From assembly GCA_905331475.1 (NCBI GenBank), contig CAJNYU010000373.1, forward strand, positions 1-64,000: DNA of 64,000 nt. The letters run 5' to 3'. Position 1 is the first letter of the stretch. The number at the start of each line of letters is the position of its first letter. A program made the translations under genes and the position numbers. This document shows positions 45,501 to 60,500 of the stretch, piece by piece. The stretch comes from Rotaria socialis (Eukaryota > Rotifera > Eurotatoria > Philodinida > Philodinidae). The notes under the pieces are model-generated. The model searched no databases. It had not been told where the DNA came from and worked only from the letters and a program-made list of their open reading frames with translations.

Positions 45501-48500
45501 TTCATCGAATGCGGGTCATTTAACTGTTCAATCTATTATTGATAATTTGAAATCACTCATGGCCATATTTATCTTTCTCGATTCCACTTCGTTGGCTGAG
45601 ACATGTAGAGAACTTTTACAATTCTGTCAAGAACATGCAAAAGGTGAAGAGGATCGTTTTAATTTGCCGGAATTGCGTTTAAAAGAACTTCAAACGAAAA
45701 CATTGGAAAATATCATTCAACAACGATCGAATCAATTAAAACGTTTAAATCCTTGCGATAAATCGAAACTTCTACTAATAACATCGGCTGATCAAGATAT
45801 TCAAACGTATGAATTAATTCACATATATCCACTTCTTGTTCGACTCTACGAACGACGTGAAGCTCTTATGCGGATCTTACACGATCAAGCAAATTATAAT
45901 CAATCAGCTGGAATGCAGCTATCTTATCTTCGGCTGTCCGATATAATTGCTCTTCTATTTCCTGAATTACCTGTACTATTCATGGAAACACTACAATTGG
46001 ATGACTTCACTTTCAAGTATATTGAAAAATTGAAAAAATATTTGGCATCTCCCGAGTTTCGAACAACTATCAAAGATTTACACGTAGAACGATTTACTTT
46101 AAGGAATGGTAAAGATGAATCTCTATCTCTATTGTCATTTGATAGTTCACAAGCAACAAACAAGCTTGTCGAATTCATGAGAAGTTTAATTAATAAAATG
46201 AATGAATCAGTTGAAATCGAGGATCTAAAAAATCATTGGTTTTATCAGTTGACCGAAAGTAACGAATATCATTCATTTTTTGCTCTCGAAATACAATCGT
46301 TATTGAGTAAACTATTCGATGAAATGCAAGACAATTTGTCTCAATTCACGAAGCAACTGGGTGTGTCCGATTCTTGTACAGCAACTAATTATTTGAAATT
46401 CTCTAGTTCCATTGTTCAAGCAACTGGACGAGATTTTCAACAATGTAAAGCTCGAAAAGCTACAATTGAAAAAGAACTCATGTCTCCCACGCTGCTTGAT
46501 TACAAGCGTCGAGAATTAGAACGAGAAAACAGTAAAATCAATGATGAATACATTACACTCGAAAAAGACTATCAAAAATTTTTAAATGGAGTTGCCGTTG
46601 AACGAATACGACGACTTTTAGAAGTCAATCGTCAATTACAAGTGAAGGGCAATTATTTACCGTCACAACTCATCGAAAAACTCGACAAACCAAAATCAGA
46701 AGCCAATAGTAATCAACAACAGCAACAAAAATTAACAACATCTAGTGAATTCTATGCAACTTTATTTAGCGCAAAAGCAAGCCTGTTAAAGATGAATTTA
46801 ACCGAATTTAATCAATTGAAATCTCGTGTTACTGAATTCATTGAAAAACTGAGAAATGAGTTGGCAAAGTCCTATGATGAATATCATGAAGCACTCAAAT
46901 GGTTAATGCCAGATGATAATCTCTATCAAATATTCACGCGTTTCCTATTAGCATACAAATTAGCACATACTCAACTACTGAATTCATTTGAAAATTGGCT
47001 CAATGACATGATTCATCAACGGAATTCATTCGTAAACGAAATCGAGAAAACAATCCATGAAACACGTGCATATCTGAATGAAACTCTCGATATTGTTCAG
47101 CCTATAATTAAAGCTCCTCAAGTATCATTGATTACCATGGACATGAACACCGTTCATCAAACAGTAGAAGAACTCAGTCGAATTGCTTTTCATATTGAAA
47201 AGTCTTCTAATGAGACAAGAGTTAGTTATCGATCTAAAGTACTGTCGATATTATTGTACCATTGTTCCAGTTTCTATGCGCGCATGGCCATTTTTCTTGT
47301 CCAATTATTCAAAATTCAGCAATCAAATCCATTAGTATTTACGCAATTGAAAACCATGCCCATTAAATTCGATAAACAATCATTCGAATGGGATAATAAT
47401 ATGAAACGACTGGTTATTCTTAGTGGTTTTCGAGAACGTTTAGATATACCCGGTACAAGTTTGCCTGTCGACGAATATTCCTTAAGAGAAGTTCATCAAC
47501 GTCTATGCCACGACTTTCCCTTGTTAGAGTATAGTCTCAAACTTCAATATACACATGCATTTGGTAATATTTGCTATGATCCAGCTGCACTCATGGATGA
47601 TATCGAACGAAAAATGAAAGTACTTTCACAAATTGGCGATTGGAATGAATCAGTATCGAAAACAAATCCTCTTATTCAAGTCAGTTATAATTTGAATGTA
47701 CTCGTCAGTAATACACAATATTTATTAATGAAAATTCTCGAAAATAATGCCGATAAATTCGAACTTGAAACAGTTAAAGCCATCGCTCCGTTTCTAGAGA
47801 ATCTAGTTAAATCTATTCATCTATCATGTTCCTCGTCATTTGAAACAATGTATTCAGAATTCTTAGAATATATTCTTAAAGATCAATTAGATTTATTATT
47901 AGATCAAGGTTTAATGTCAATTAATATTTTACACAATGAACGCAAGAAACTAATTGAATCATTAAGTCACATACGATCAGTAATAGAAAATTTCGTCGAT
48001 CAATTTATTTTATTTTTCATTCAATTAGTACAACAGCATCAACAAAAAGAAATTGATTCCTTACAGAAAAAATATAGTACAACGATCAAAAGTCGTTTAA
48101 AGCGCGATAATATTTATCTACTAGAAACTTTATCAAAGGTAAATTTAATGCGTTACTTTCATTATGATGAAAAACTCGACGAAGAATTTGATTGGTACAA
48201 TCAATTGACACAATTTCTCATTCAAGGCTGGTCACAAGCATCTCGCTTTCTTCGTACGTTTACATCAGCAACAACAAGCAATCAACAATCGACTGCGAAA
48301 CGATTACGATATTCATTTGCTTTCAAATTATTAAATGAAGAAGGACAACGAATCATCGTATTTCTACAGCAAACAATTGGCGAATTAGAACGTAAATATC
48401 CTCAACAGGAATTAATCAATGATGAGCCCGTCATAGTTTATCTTGTTCGATTAACAAAATTACTTCGTTATGAATTAATGCGAATGTCAATGATGAATTT

Positions 48501-51500
48501 AAATCAATTGAAAATCGATTTGAATAATATGGATCGTCTCACTTTGCGGCCAAGTCTGACGCAGGTTCAATCGACAATAGACGATTGGAATAAAGAAATC
48601 GATGCATTGCTTCAACAGAGAAAACGAATTCGAGAACGATGGGTACAACGTATGAATGATGAATTTGATAGTAAAACTCAACACATTAGACAAAAAAACG
48701 AACGCTTAAAGCAGGAATATGATTTAAATCGTGATCGAGTATGTAAAACAATTGAAAAAACCAAATCAGATTCAATAAAAATATTGCATGATATTAAACT
48801 TATTGGTAAACTTTTGCAAACAGCAAAATTTAAATCGAACCATTTCGATATAATAGACGAGGATATTTTAACAAATGATTGTGTAAAACTTGTCCGGCTG
48901 CTAATGAAAGCTCAGCAAAAAGTTCCAGTGCCTTGCCAACTGGATCGAGAAAAGGAAGGAAAAGAGTTAATGAACATGATAAATATCGATTCTGTGCGAA
49001 TCGAAATAAAACTCGTCGAATATTTATATGATAAACCCAAACATAAGCAATCAAGCCGCGATATGTGGGATAATAAAATTCAACTCTTTACAAAGGAGTC
49101 CGACACACTCATATCCGAAAGCGCAATAAAACCATTAAAATCTTGGACAATTTCAAATTATGTAGAAAATATATTTACACACATAGTATTGGATCCAATA
49201 CATTGTAAAAAGACTTGGTACTTAAAAATTCTGGCCGGCAATGGAGACACAGAAAGTTGGACAGAAATGGGTATTATTCAGCTGCAAGACGCTCATATTT
49301 GTTCATTTGAAGACATCGATGTATTATACAAGTTCGGGAAATACAATTATAATACGATTAAGATACGCATTACTCCTAATACGTCGATACAACTCTGTGA
49401 TATTGTGATTCAAGAGGGTACGGTAAAAAAAGATGAGCCTATGGCTACGATATCAGATGAATTAACGACAGATCCAATAACGATATATGACTCTATTTCG
49501 TTGGCCGATACTTTGGTGGATCATCCTTATTTGGAATTACTTGAAAAATATCGGGAATTAAATGCTGAAGACAGAAAGAAACAACTTAGAAATTGGATAG
49601 AAGATCTCAATCGCCTGTGCAAAAACATTGAAAAAATAAAGGTATACGATTGTGAAATGCCAAGATCCCCAATCTATTACAATATACCTAAACAAGAAAG
49701 TATAGCCGCAACGCCTACCATTGCACTGGAAAAAGATATACAATTATTAAAGATTTCATCTCCGCCAACGCACCATTTTCTAATGACTCAACTGACATTG
49801 AAATACGAATATTTAGAAAGAACAATAGTACACACAGTGAATACATTAAATACAACGGTTGATGAAAATGAACTTAATCGAATACAACATGGCATTTTTC
49901 TAGGATTTGATTCAGCTGATACTTTAAAACGAGAATTAGAAATATTCAAAGAAACCTTTCATTTCGAAAAATTAGCAACCACTCTATCCAAATTACATGA
50001 CGCATCGCTTGCCATAGAAAAAGATTTACAATCGAATATAGAGTTTCGACAGGCTCTCGATAAATCATTGGAAACTTTTCAGCGAAGCGGTGTTCTTGTA
50101 AAGTTGATTGATAACGACGATATTGTATCAAAAGAAAATATAGACAAAGTCTATACAATCCGAATGCGTCTATTACTTCGTGATGGAAGTGCACTGGCTC
50201 AACGTGAACTGAATTTTGGTTTAGAAATCTATCATATTCTAATTTCCATTGAATTAAATCTAATTCAATTGATTGTTCATCCACTCGAAACAAAAGAACA
50301 TTGTGAAAAAGCGATTTCTTTACTTGACACAATAAAGCACCATATTATTCGAAAACAACAACAAACATTGATGAATGAAAAACAATTAACTACGTTTCAA
50401 GTGATTATCGATGAAACATTAGTACTAATTCATGAACGAAAAAAACAAATGCGTTCTATTACACAGCCACCACGTCTAAATAATATAAATGAGATAAGTA
50501 AAAAGGTCAATGTTACAACATTGATGAAATCAACTGGCTCACCATCTACTAGTAAAATAACGATCAACAAACAGAACGGTGATTATTTCGGATCTCATTC
50601 ATCAATAGTTATACAACTAGGACAAATCATTCAGAATTGGTCCTATGCACAATTACATACAAAATCGATTCAAATTGTAAATAATAGTGATGATGAAATT
50701 AATTTTGAGATGTCATCGAATTCAGATAAGCATACTCAATCAGCATTCGTTATTCGTTCCTCATCATCTGTTGTTGATCCACATGATTCAAGTACTATCA
50801 AAATCACACCAAATAGTCAATGTATTGAAGGCAAATATCAAGAACGTTGGCAATTGAAGCTAGGAAATGATCGATTGATCATTTCTGTTATTCTATGTTG
50901 CGAAATAAAATCATTTTCAATTGACATCGATCTACCATTATTTGAAGTAGCAGTTGATGATCAATCATTGAATCAATTAAAAACGTACTTAATTGATTTT
51001 GGTCTAGCACTTACCTGTTCTGGTAAATATGAAAAACGTGCGTTTACTCTTCAAAACCCAACAGCACTCGATCTCCGGGTTAAAATACGTCGAGAAGGTG
51101 GTGCTATTGGGAAATTTGAGATCGATAGTAAATATTCAACATTTATTTTACTTGCCTACGAATCCAAAATATTGAATATTGATTGGTGCATACAAGATAT
51201 AGTTCAAGATGCTAAATGCGTCTATGAAATTTATTTTAGTAAAGACTTCAAAGTTCGAATTATTTGTTTAGGAAAATCGCGAAGAATTTCCTTTGATCTC
51301 ATTTATAGATCAATACCTTTAACAGAAAGAAAATTTTCTATTGACTTAGAATCATGTATTCCTGGTACCACTCTATACGAAGAACTTACAGTACGCAATA
51401 CGGGCGAAGTAAAAATGGTCGTGGAATCAAAGCCCGAAAATTCTTCTAAACTTGTTGTTACTAGACTATCTCACGGACAAGTTCTCATCGAACCAGGTGC

Positions 51501-54500
51501 ATCGTTAATATTGAAAATTGAGTTACAAATCAAAGATGCACACCGAATTATTGACAATCTAATTGATTTTCTTTTTCCAAATGCAAGTCAACGTCCGTCA
51601 TTTAAATTAATACTCAAGACAACATCTGGCTGGCCTGAATTTGATAAATTTCACTTTGGTTCTCTGACGAAACTTCAAGTTTCTGAAGAAGCTAACGAAA
51701 CCGCAGGTCAACTCATTCTGCAAAACAAAGGTCCAGTAAAAATGCTAATTGATGATATACATACAACATCGACACACGTTACCATCAATAATCATGTCCT
51801 ACTTCCATTTATCATCTTACCTCAACAAACCATTGAATGCCATTATATATATACAGTTCAAAAGAAATCAGCCTCGTTCGATTGTGAATTTGTTCTGAAA
51901 ACTAATTGTAAAGAGCCAATACATCGTATTCCATTCCATTGTAAACGAATGGCTGCAATCATTTCATTCGATCAAAATATTCTTCATTGTGGCACACGAG
52001 CACCAGAATCAAAAATTCTACCGTTTTCAATTACGGTTAAAAACGATGGAAATGTATCTGCAAAGTTAGAATACGAAACAGAAGAGAATTCTATATTCAG
52101 TTTCAAATTTGCGAATAATGAAAAAAACTTCATAATATCTCCCCTTCATCCGAAAAAAATTGCATGTAACGTTGAAATAAAAAAAACTGCACCAATCGGT
52201 AATTTCAAAATCGATCAACGTTTAGTTGCTCGATCTTCAGAAAAAACAATCAAAAAATATAAATTAATCATTACCGGACGCATTGAACCTAAAGATAAAT
52301 CGACAGGTAAGATAGAGCCAATTGATCTTCCATCGCCATTGAAACATTTATCTCAATCCGAAATCGAAAAACGATTGATGCAATTACTCGAAGACACCAC
52401 AAATCTATATCGTCAACGTGCAGCTACAGCGATTGCTCCAGTCATAATTCTAATCGATGGGTTAGTACATTCAGATCCAAAACGTTCAGATACCCCTGAA
52501 GATTTGACATGTGATCTGATAGTGTCGGCTATTGAGTCTGATAGTCACCAAGTAGCAACATATACAAATAATATCCACGAAAAGATCCAATATACATTTG
52601 GCAAACTAACAACAGTAGAGTGGAGACTTATGTATGAAAAAATGGACGCAATTTTGAATGGGCATTTGCCACAGGCTATTATAGGCGTAGAAGGAATGAC
52701 ACAAACCGAAAATCTATCGTTAGCAGTTAATTGCGCTGAAAAACTATCGATTCTTTTCGAACAACATGGAAAAACTGAACACGAACAAATATTGGCACGT
52801 TTGATTGAATATGAAAAGAATAATCATAAGGATCCTAGTAAAGAACACTTGGCAAACAAACGCTTACTTGATTATGCAAGTGATTTAGTGATGAATCAAG
52901 AGGAAGCTCAAAAACTATCGAACAGTGATAAGCAGCAATTGAGGAATTTGATGGAAAAAGTTGTTAGTACAGTTGAAACAGTGGAGAAAACGAAAAATCC
53001 AGAAAAGGCATTAAGTACGCTTATCTCAGAAATGACAACTGAAACGAACCGCGATCCACTGAAATTTCTCGATCGACTATTAGAATTATCATCGAATGGT
53101 GAATCGATCAATGAACAAGTCATTTTACAAAAAATGTTTGAGTCGAATATACCGCTGACTGAATGTCAACTTGTTACACAGGCGATAGCTACATCGGACA
53201 ATACGCTATCTGTTTCTACTGTTTTCGATTACGTTCAAGAACAATTAGACGATAAAAATGAATCAAAAAATATCGTCGAATTCATGAAATTAAGCGAACG
53301 GATTTCGAATGAAGAGTTTGAGCCATCATTAAACGATGTATCCGCCTTCCCGGGTATTCTTGCTTCGCTATCACCCGGTTTGAGTTCAACCGAGAAGAAC
53401 ACTCTTCAAGGTTTACAAAGTATCATTTCGAATTTGACAGATGGAATTAGACGAGCAGACAAAGCAGGTCGAGACTGGAAAATGTTTATTGACGATATAT
53501 GTACAATATTGCAAGCTCATATTGATCAAACGACTATTGACTCGCTGCGAACAGTGCTCACAATTACGCTACTATCGGACCAGACATCGGCTTGTGATAA
53601 TCAAATTTCTACGAATATTGTTTCTTCGATGTTAAATTTTGGAAATGATCGTTGCCGATTATTATCTTGTGATTTGAAAAAACTAATGGAACCCAAAGAT
53701 TCATTCAATCTTTTGGAATCAGTTCTATCATTAACATGTAACTGCCGTCAATTGAAATCAAAACAAATCGCTTGGATGGAAATATTACAGAAGCATTTTG
53801 CAGGATTCCAATCAGGACCAATAACACCAGATTCGATTACGAGTTTTGTTAAAACAGCCAAAGAATCTTTTATCGACGAATTGAAATTACCAGATCATAG
53901 AAAACTCAATAATCATTTAGTAAGCATAGTAGATAGTATTCAGAACAAGAGAATAATTCCTTTAATGCAAACCATTTCTGATATTTGCGATTTAATGAAT
54001 CCAATCGATAAAGAACAAAAAGTTAACGATGAATTAATAAGAGTCATTTCGCATGTGACATCAACGACTATGACACAATTAGAAGTATTGGAACAGGGTA
54101 TTAAACTAGCAAGTCAACTGAACGATAGCGATATTGGATTGAAACCAATCGAACATCTTAACACATTATTGGAATCCTATAAAAATTTGATGCCAGCTAT
54201 GAATGGAGAATTTACACAAGCAAATATTTCGAATTTTATCGATCAAACGATTGAGTGTATTCCTGATGAGCATATGAAACAATTTCTCAAACCAATTTCA
54301 AATGCATTGGACAGTTTGAGTAACAACAAGAATCCGACGATGATCGTCATTGATGAAGTTCTTCATCTCATACCTGATGAACAAATTTCTAATCAAGCTA
54401 AAGCTATCTTAGGATCTACTCCAGAAATAATTGTTGGTGATGTGAAACAAAAAATTCTTGAATTAGCACACGGAATCATCTCTATAGACTCGTCAGAGAT

Positions 54501-57500
54501 CAGTCTAGGAAGAATACTCGATAGAGGAATAGAAGAACCAATTCAAGCACTGAAATCAATTTCAGTTTTACTTCCAGAAAATCTTCGATTGGGATTTAAC
54601 GAAGGTGTAAAACAATTGACTTCTTCAGATGCAGTACAAAATAAAGTCGTCAATACCATAACTGAATTATACGGAGCGGAAACAGGAAATGTCCTACAAG
54701 TATCGTTGAATGCATTGAATTTATTGTCAACAGACAAACTACAATCATTGAAATATTTATCACAACTAATGCCCAATAAAGAAGTTCAAACAGTTTTTGA
54801 AAACATGGAACAGTTCAGTCGGTTAGAAACGTGCGAATTAAAACATATAATCCACACAACGTTTGACTTAGCTTCAGTTCTTGCACCCAAGAAAACATCT
54901 GTCATGTTGCGAACTGCTGGCAATATCTATGAAAAATTGACAAATCATCAGGAAATTGACGCAATCAAAGATGCTCTCACGCTTATTCCACATGTGCCAG
55001 AACAAGCTCAAAAGGTCATGTCATCGTTAACTCAACTGATGAAACAACCAATAACGAAAGAGAATCTACTAGGTTGTGCTTTTGATGCAGCCATAGGTAT
55101 CGTCGATGAGAAAACGGCGAAATCATTGATTGTTGCACAAAATGTCGTGAATCAGATACAAAATAATGATCTTCAAGCAGTAGTTCATTCGATAACAAAT
55201 GAATATTTTCCAGAGCATGCAAACAAAATCGATATAGCTATGGCTATAGCAAAGTCAGCTGCTAAAGTTCTCTCGAAAACAAATGATCCGCTACAATTGT
55301 TCAATAGTCTAATGAATGACGACAATTTAAAGTCATATTTACCACCAGAATTAAAGAGTGTTTATACTATGGCTCAAGAGCTACAAACAATTGTCAAGCA
55401 CAAAGCTATGGCAACTGAAGATATAGCCAAGTGTGCATTGAATATGGGAGCATCATTTTTACCCCCAGAATATGCAGAACAAGTTCATGCTGTTGTGGAT
55501 ATAATGGATGCTATTCAATCGAAAAATCCACAAAAAATACTTGATCATTCGTTGAATGCCATCAGTACTATTCTTCCAGACGAGGTTCGTCCGTTCGTTC
55601 AATCAGTTATGCCATTACTGCAGAAAAGGCTCAACAAGCAATCGATTAGCTACGAAGATATGATAGATGCTGCTGGTTCCATGATCGGTGGTAAAGGGCA
55701 ACAAATACTGGTCGCAAGCAAACCATTGGTGAAAGCGTTAACGTCTGGAAAGCCTCTTTCGGGTGATAACTATCTTCAGCTAGCTACCGATCTACTCACT
55801 GCAGCTGGTGTAGATAAAGATGTAGTTAATGCACTAGAGAAAGGCAGAACTGTATACAGAAATGTTCAAAAAATAACTGAATGCGTTTCGGCCCTATCTA
55901 AAGCAACTACAATATCTGCAAAAGTAGCTCAAATAGGTTCCATTGCAACAGCTGCAATGTCCATACTCACAGAAATTATACCTGGTATACCAGAGTCAGT
56001 TAAACATGCTTCTGCAATCATAGGTGGCATAGTTACACTTCTGATGGCTACCAATCCAGTAGGTCTCGTGCTAGCCGCCATAGGCTTAGCTCTCTCCCTC
56101 TGCGGTGCATTCAGTGGATTGTTCGGCGGTGGCAGTGGCGATGGCGGTGGATCTGACAGTTCAAGTACTGGTGGAACTGGCAGTGCAAGTACTGGTGGAA
56201 CTGGTAGTGTACGTACTGGTGGAACTGGTAGTGCAAGTACTGGTGGAACTGGTAGTACTGGTGGAACTGGTAGTGTAAGTACTGGTGGAACTGGCAGTGC
56301 ACGTACTGGTGGAACCGGCAGTGCAAGTAGTAGTACAGATATCGGTAGTGAATATAGGGCTAAACCGATTGGTTCCAGTGATGAAGCTAAGAGCCACCCC
56401 AGCGGTGCCAGTAATGGTACTGGACTCAGTGACAAAGCAAGTGTTAGCAGTAGTGGTAGTACAGGCAGTGGGACGCCAAGTGGTGCTACTAAAGAAGCAG
56501 ATAGCCACGTAAGCAGTACAAGCGATGGTAGTGAAGTGCTGTCGTCAATGGCAGCTGCATCATCAGGCAGACCTAGTGAAGGTTCAACAACAAAGAAGAC
56601 TATTTCTGATCGCACCACCAGCGAGAATCCATTAGCGAACAGGCGTGGAAAAATATCAGGCGACACAAAATTCACTGATTATCACTCTGGTGAACCAACG
56701 AGTCCTCTCTTAATGAGTGAACCAAGTGAGGAAGTTAAAGAAGAAGCAGTAGCTGAAGTAAAGAAGCTGGCAACGGAAGCTGCCGAGTTGAGTAAAAAGT
56801 CAGAGCAGCAAGTGTCCAGTATAGCTAAGGAAGATGAATTAGTATTGACAGAAACAATAACATGTTTAGCAACAGCAACTGCGATCAGCAATAAAATTCA
56901 AGCAGCTATGAACACTTTACAACAGATGGTAGCGAATAATATGAAAAAAGAAATTGATAGCTTAGCCCAAACAACGTTATGCCAAGTTATCGAAATATCC
57001 CTACAATTGTATCAATCATTGGAGGAGATTGATAAATGTTCAAGCGATATTAATGGTCATATAAAACAGAAATGTCAAGAAATAAGGAAGGACTTAATTC
57101 AAGTTTTAGATAAACTTAGTGGCTCAGATTCGTTGCGAAAAATGTGTAAATTAAACAAGAAGAGCGATATGGCTGATGATTACGACATACCTGAAGATGG
57201 AAATATTTCTGATCTGCCTGATCATATGCAAGGTCAGCAGCAAAGAACAAATCTTGATAACGTGAAACAACTTTTACAAGGATTTGAAGATTCAAAATTT
57301 GAGCAAGGTGAAATAATCGGCAATCCAATATTGCACAAGCTAGGCATTCAATTGAATAATATTCTATCGAATCACGAGAGCGAGTTGAATTCTGCATTGG
57401 ATGATGGTAGCGAAGATCCTGAGAAATCTGACACTGATGAGCAAGCATTAGCAAAAGAAGGCTCAACAGCCGCGAATCGTGATGTCTCTCTAGTAATAGA

Positions 57501-60500
57501 TGATGATGGGAGAGTGGAAAATTCTGACGCAGAAAACGTTTCACCGAAAGTAGACATCAAAGAAGCTGGGGTCGTTCGTGTTCAAATTGGAAATAATATT
57601 GGTTCAAATACAGGAACAACCGATTCAAAATCGAAAGATGAAAGTAAAACGGTAAAAATCAGTAAAAATGACCTAGATAAATTGAAAGAACGCTCAAACA
57701 ACATGTACGCAAATCTTTTACAATCGGTCAACAAGTGCGATATCGGAAAGATTAGTGAAAGTTGTGATCCTGAGGATTTACCCAATACTAAATTAGATAA
57801 GCCTCGATATGCTCTATTAGCCCGACTTACACGAAATATTCAAGGTATGCTATTGACGCGTTTACGTTCAGCATTAACAAAACAGTATAGTAAACAACAA
57901 ACAGAACAGGACGATCTACAATTTGAGTTTGTATTTTGCGTTGATAATAGTGGAAGCATGAGTGGGAAAAAAATCCGAGAAGCACTGACTACATTAGTCA
58001 TTCTTATGGAGACATTTCGTCGTCTGGAATGGAAATTTGCCGTTCTTCGATTTGGCGCCGAACAAAAAATCCTTAAATCTCTAGGGCATGAATCAATGCA
58101 TGACACTGTTAAATCAGGAACGAGTCCAATCACTACTACTACTACTACCGCCACCAGTGAATCACTTAGTCTTCAACAAAAACAAGTGGCACGAGGACAA
58201 TACATTCTCGAGTCCTTTACGACCGATGAGAAAACATTGCCTGCAACAGCTTTAAAGCAAATCGCTGAAAATAAAGAACTTTTCGGTAATACAATAAAAC
58301 CGAATGTCAAACGTTTTATTATCATGATTACTGATGGTATCTCAGCTCAAACAGAAGTTGACTTATTCACAACACAATTACAAAAGGCACATGCTGATCT
58401 TTATATGGTTTGCATTATACCTGAATTGCCGAAGTCCGGCGATAGCAGATTCTCCGATGATTATAGGAATTTCGCTGTTGAACATGAGAAAAAAGCAAAA
58501 GAATTCATACAACGTGTCGCTCCTGAACGAAATCAGTTAATTGAAATTGGGCAACTTGATACTTTAACAAAAACAGTTGTCGGTGATCTTATCACTATCA
58601 TCGAACAATCAATTTTAGTACATACAAACAATTCAGCTACACCTGAAACTAAAACATCGACAGCGAATGCAATTAAATTTCAACAATTAAGTGCCTTCAC
58701 TTTATCGGATGCAAGAAATGTTGATTTATGGACACATCCAGATATTGCTCTTGCCGGTCAATTCTATGTCAGCGATTCCAGACAAAAACTTGAACAGCAA
58801 GCATTCCAACAACAAATGAATATTGATTTCTCAAGTGCTTCCAATGAATTCATAGAAAATTTAGATAAAACAATGGATGCACTAGAGAAAAGTTATTCGA
58901 ATTTGGAACTACATGATACAATTCTTAGTGATACAGATAAACGCTTACAACAAATTGAACAACACCTAGAAACATATATTGGTGAACTAGTACGAACCAT
59001 GGAAGACAATGTTCTTCCAGCTTATAAGCCTACACAAGCTCTACCAGATACGAAAGGCAATCGATTATTTATACCAGGTATTGTTAAATTTATTTGTACA
59101 CAGGGGCAATACAATCGAATCTATTTAAATCAAATTGGTTCACAAAAACCAGAATATCGTATAGCAATTCTCCTCGATCAATCAGTATCAATGACTGGAC
59201 CAACGTACTTTTCATCTGTCGACATATTACTTTCCATTTGTGCGGCATTAAACAAAACAGGTATCGAAGATTTTAGTGTTTTAACGTTCGGAAAGTGTAT
59301 AGAGCTAGTGAAGAGTTACAAGCAAAGCTATGATCGTTTATTTTTACACCATTTATTGAATGCATTGAAAATCGATGGTGAAACAACATTGTTAAGTGAC
59401 GCTATCTTTGCAGCTTCAGAATTACTACAACAACAATCAGCACACAACAATAATCATGGTCCAATGTTTATTTTCGTATTGACTGATGGTTATGATAAAC
59501 GTGGCAGTTTCATACAGCGTATCATTGCTCATGCAGAGCAGCGTTCGATTACTGTCATTGGAATTGGACTTGGGCTTGAATCGAATGGTGTTTGCTTGTC
59601 ATTCAATGATTGGATTGTTGCACAAAATCCACGTCTAGTCTGTGATGCATTGATTAATTGGTCAAATGAACTAAGCGATGGGCACACACCGAATGATCCA
59701 CTTTATCATGTAGATAAGACATCGACGTTCATTGGAGATGATAATAAGGCCTATTCATCGACAGACCAAGTATGGAACGAAGAAATGAAAACACACTTTG
59801 ATGCTGTCACACAAAGCACGAAACGTACTATCGATTTAACATTCTCCAGCAATGTTCATAATGCACCACTAACCGTTGAAATATGTTTCGTGTTGGATTG
59901 TACCGGCTCCATGGGAAGTTGGATTGAAGCTTGTAAAAAATATATCAAGGCGATCGGCGATGGAATACAGAAGGACATGCAAGAAAAATTTGACAAACAT
60001 AGTGTTCTACGAATGGCATTTGTTGCCTATCGTGACTATACTGATTCAAATCGTTTCGATTTAATTGATTTTCATCAAGCGCCTAATATTGCACCAGTTG
60101 AAGCTAAAATTGCTAGTCAAAGAGCGACGGGTGGTGCCGATATGTGTGAAGATGTTCAAGGTGGGTTAGATAAAGCTTTGAAATTAAGCTGGACAAAAGA
60201 TGGTAGTTCACGAGCAGCACAGATACTAGTTTGGGTTGGTGATGCGCCTGGTCACACACCGTTTTGTCATGACCAAGGATCAGGTTGGGATAGCTATCTT
60301 GGTGGTTTACCAGATGTGCCACTGATGGAAAATCTTATTAATCAAATCAAAGATCGTGGGATATTTCTACTGTTATCTGATTTCACTACATATGTTCAAA
60401 CGATGCTACAAAACATTGAAGCGATCTATAAAAGAGATAAGAAAGAGAACCTTGTTAAACGAGTCAAATTAAATAAAAGTGATACATCATCACTCTTGAA

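Noticed and set aside
55929..56675. 248-codon minus-strand frame
   Set aside because: It is the complement of the Gly/Ser/Thr repeat and hydrophobic region of the giant gene, and its repetitive Pro/Val composition is a by-product.
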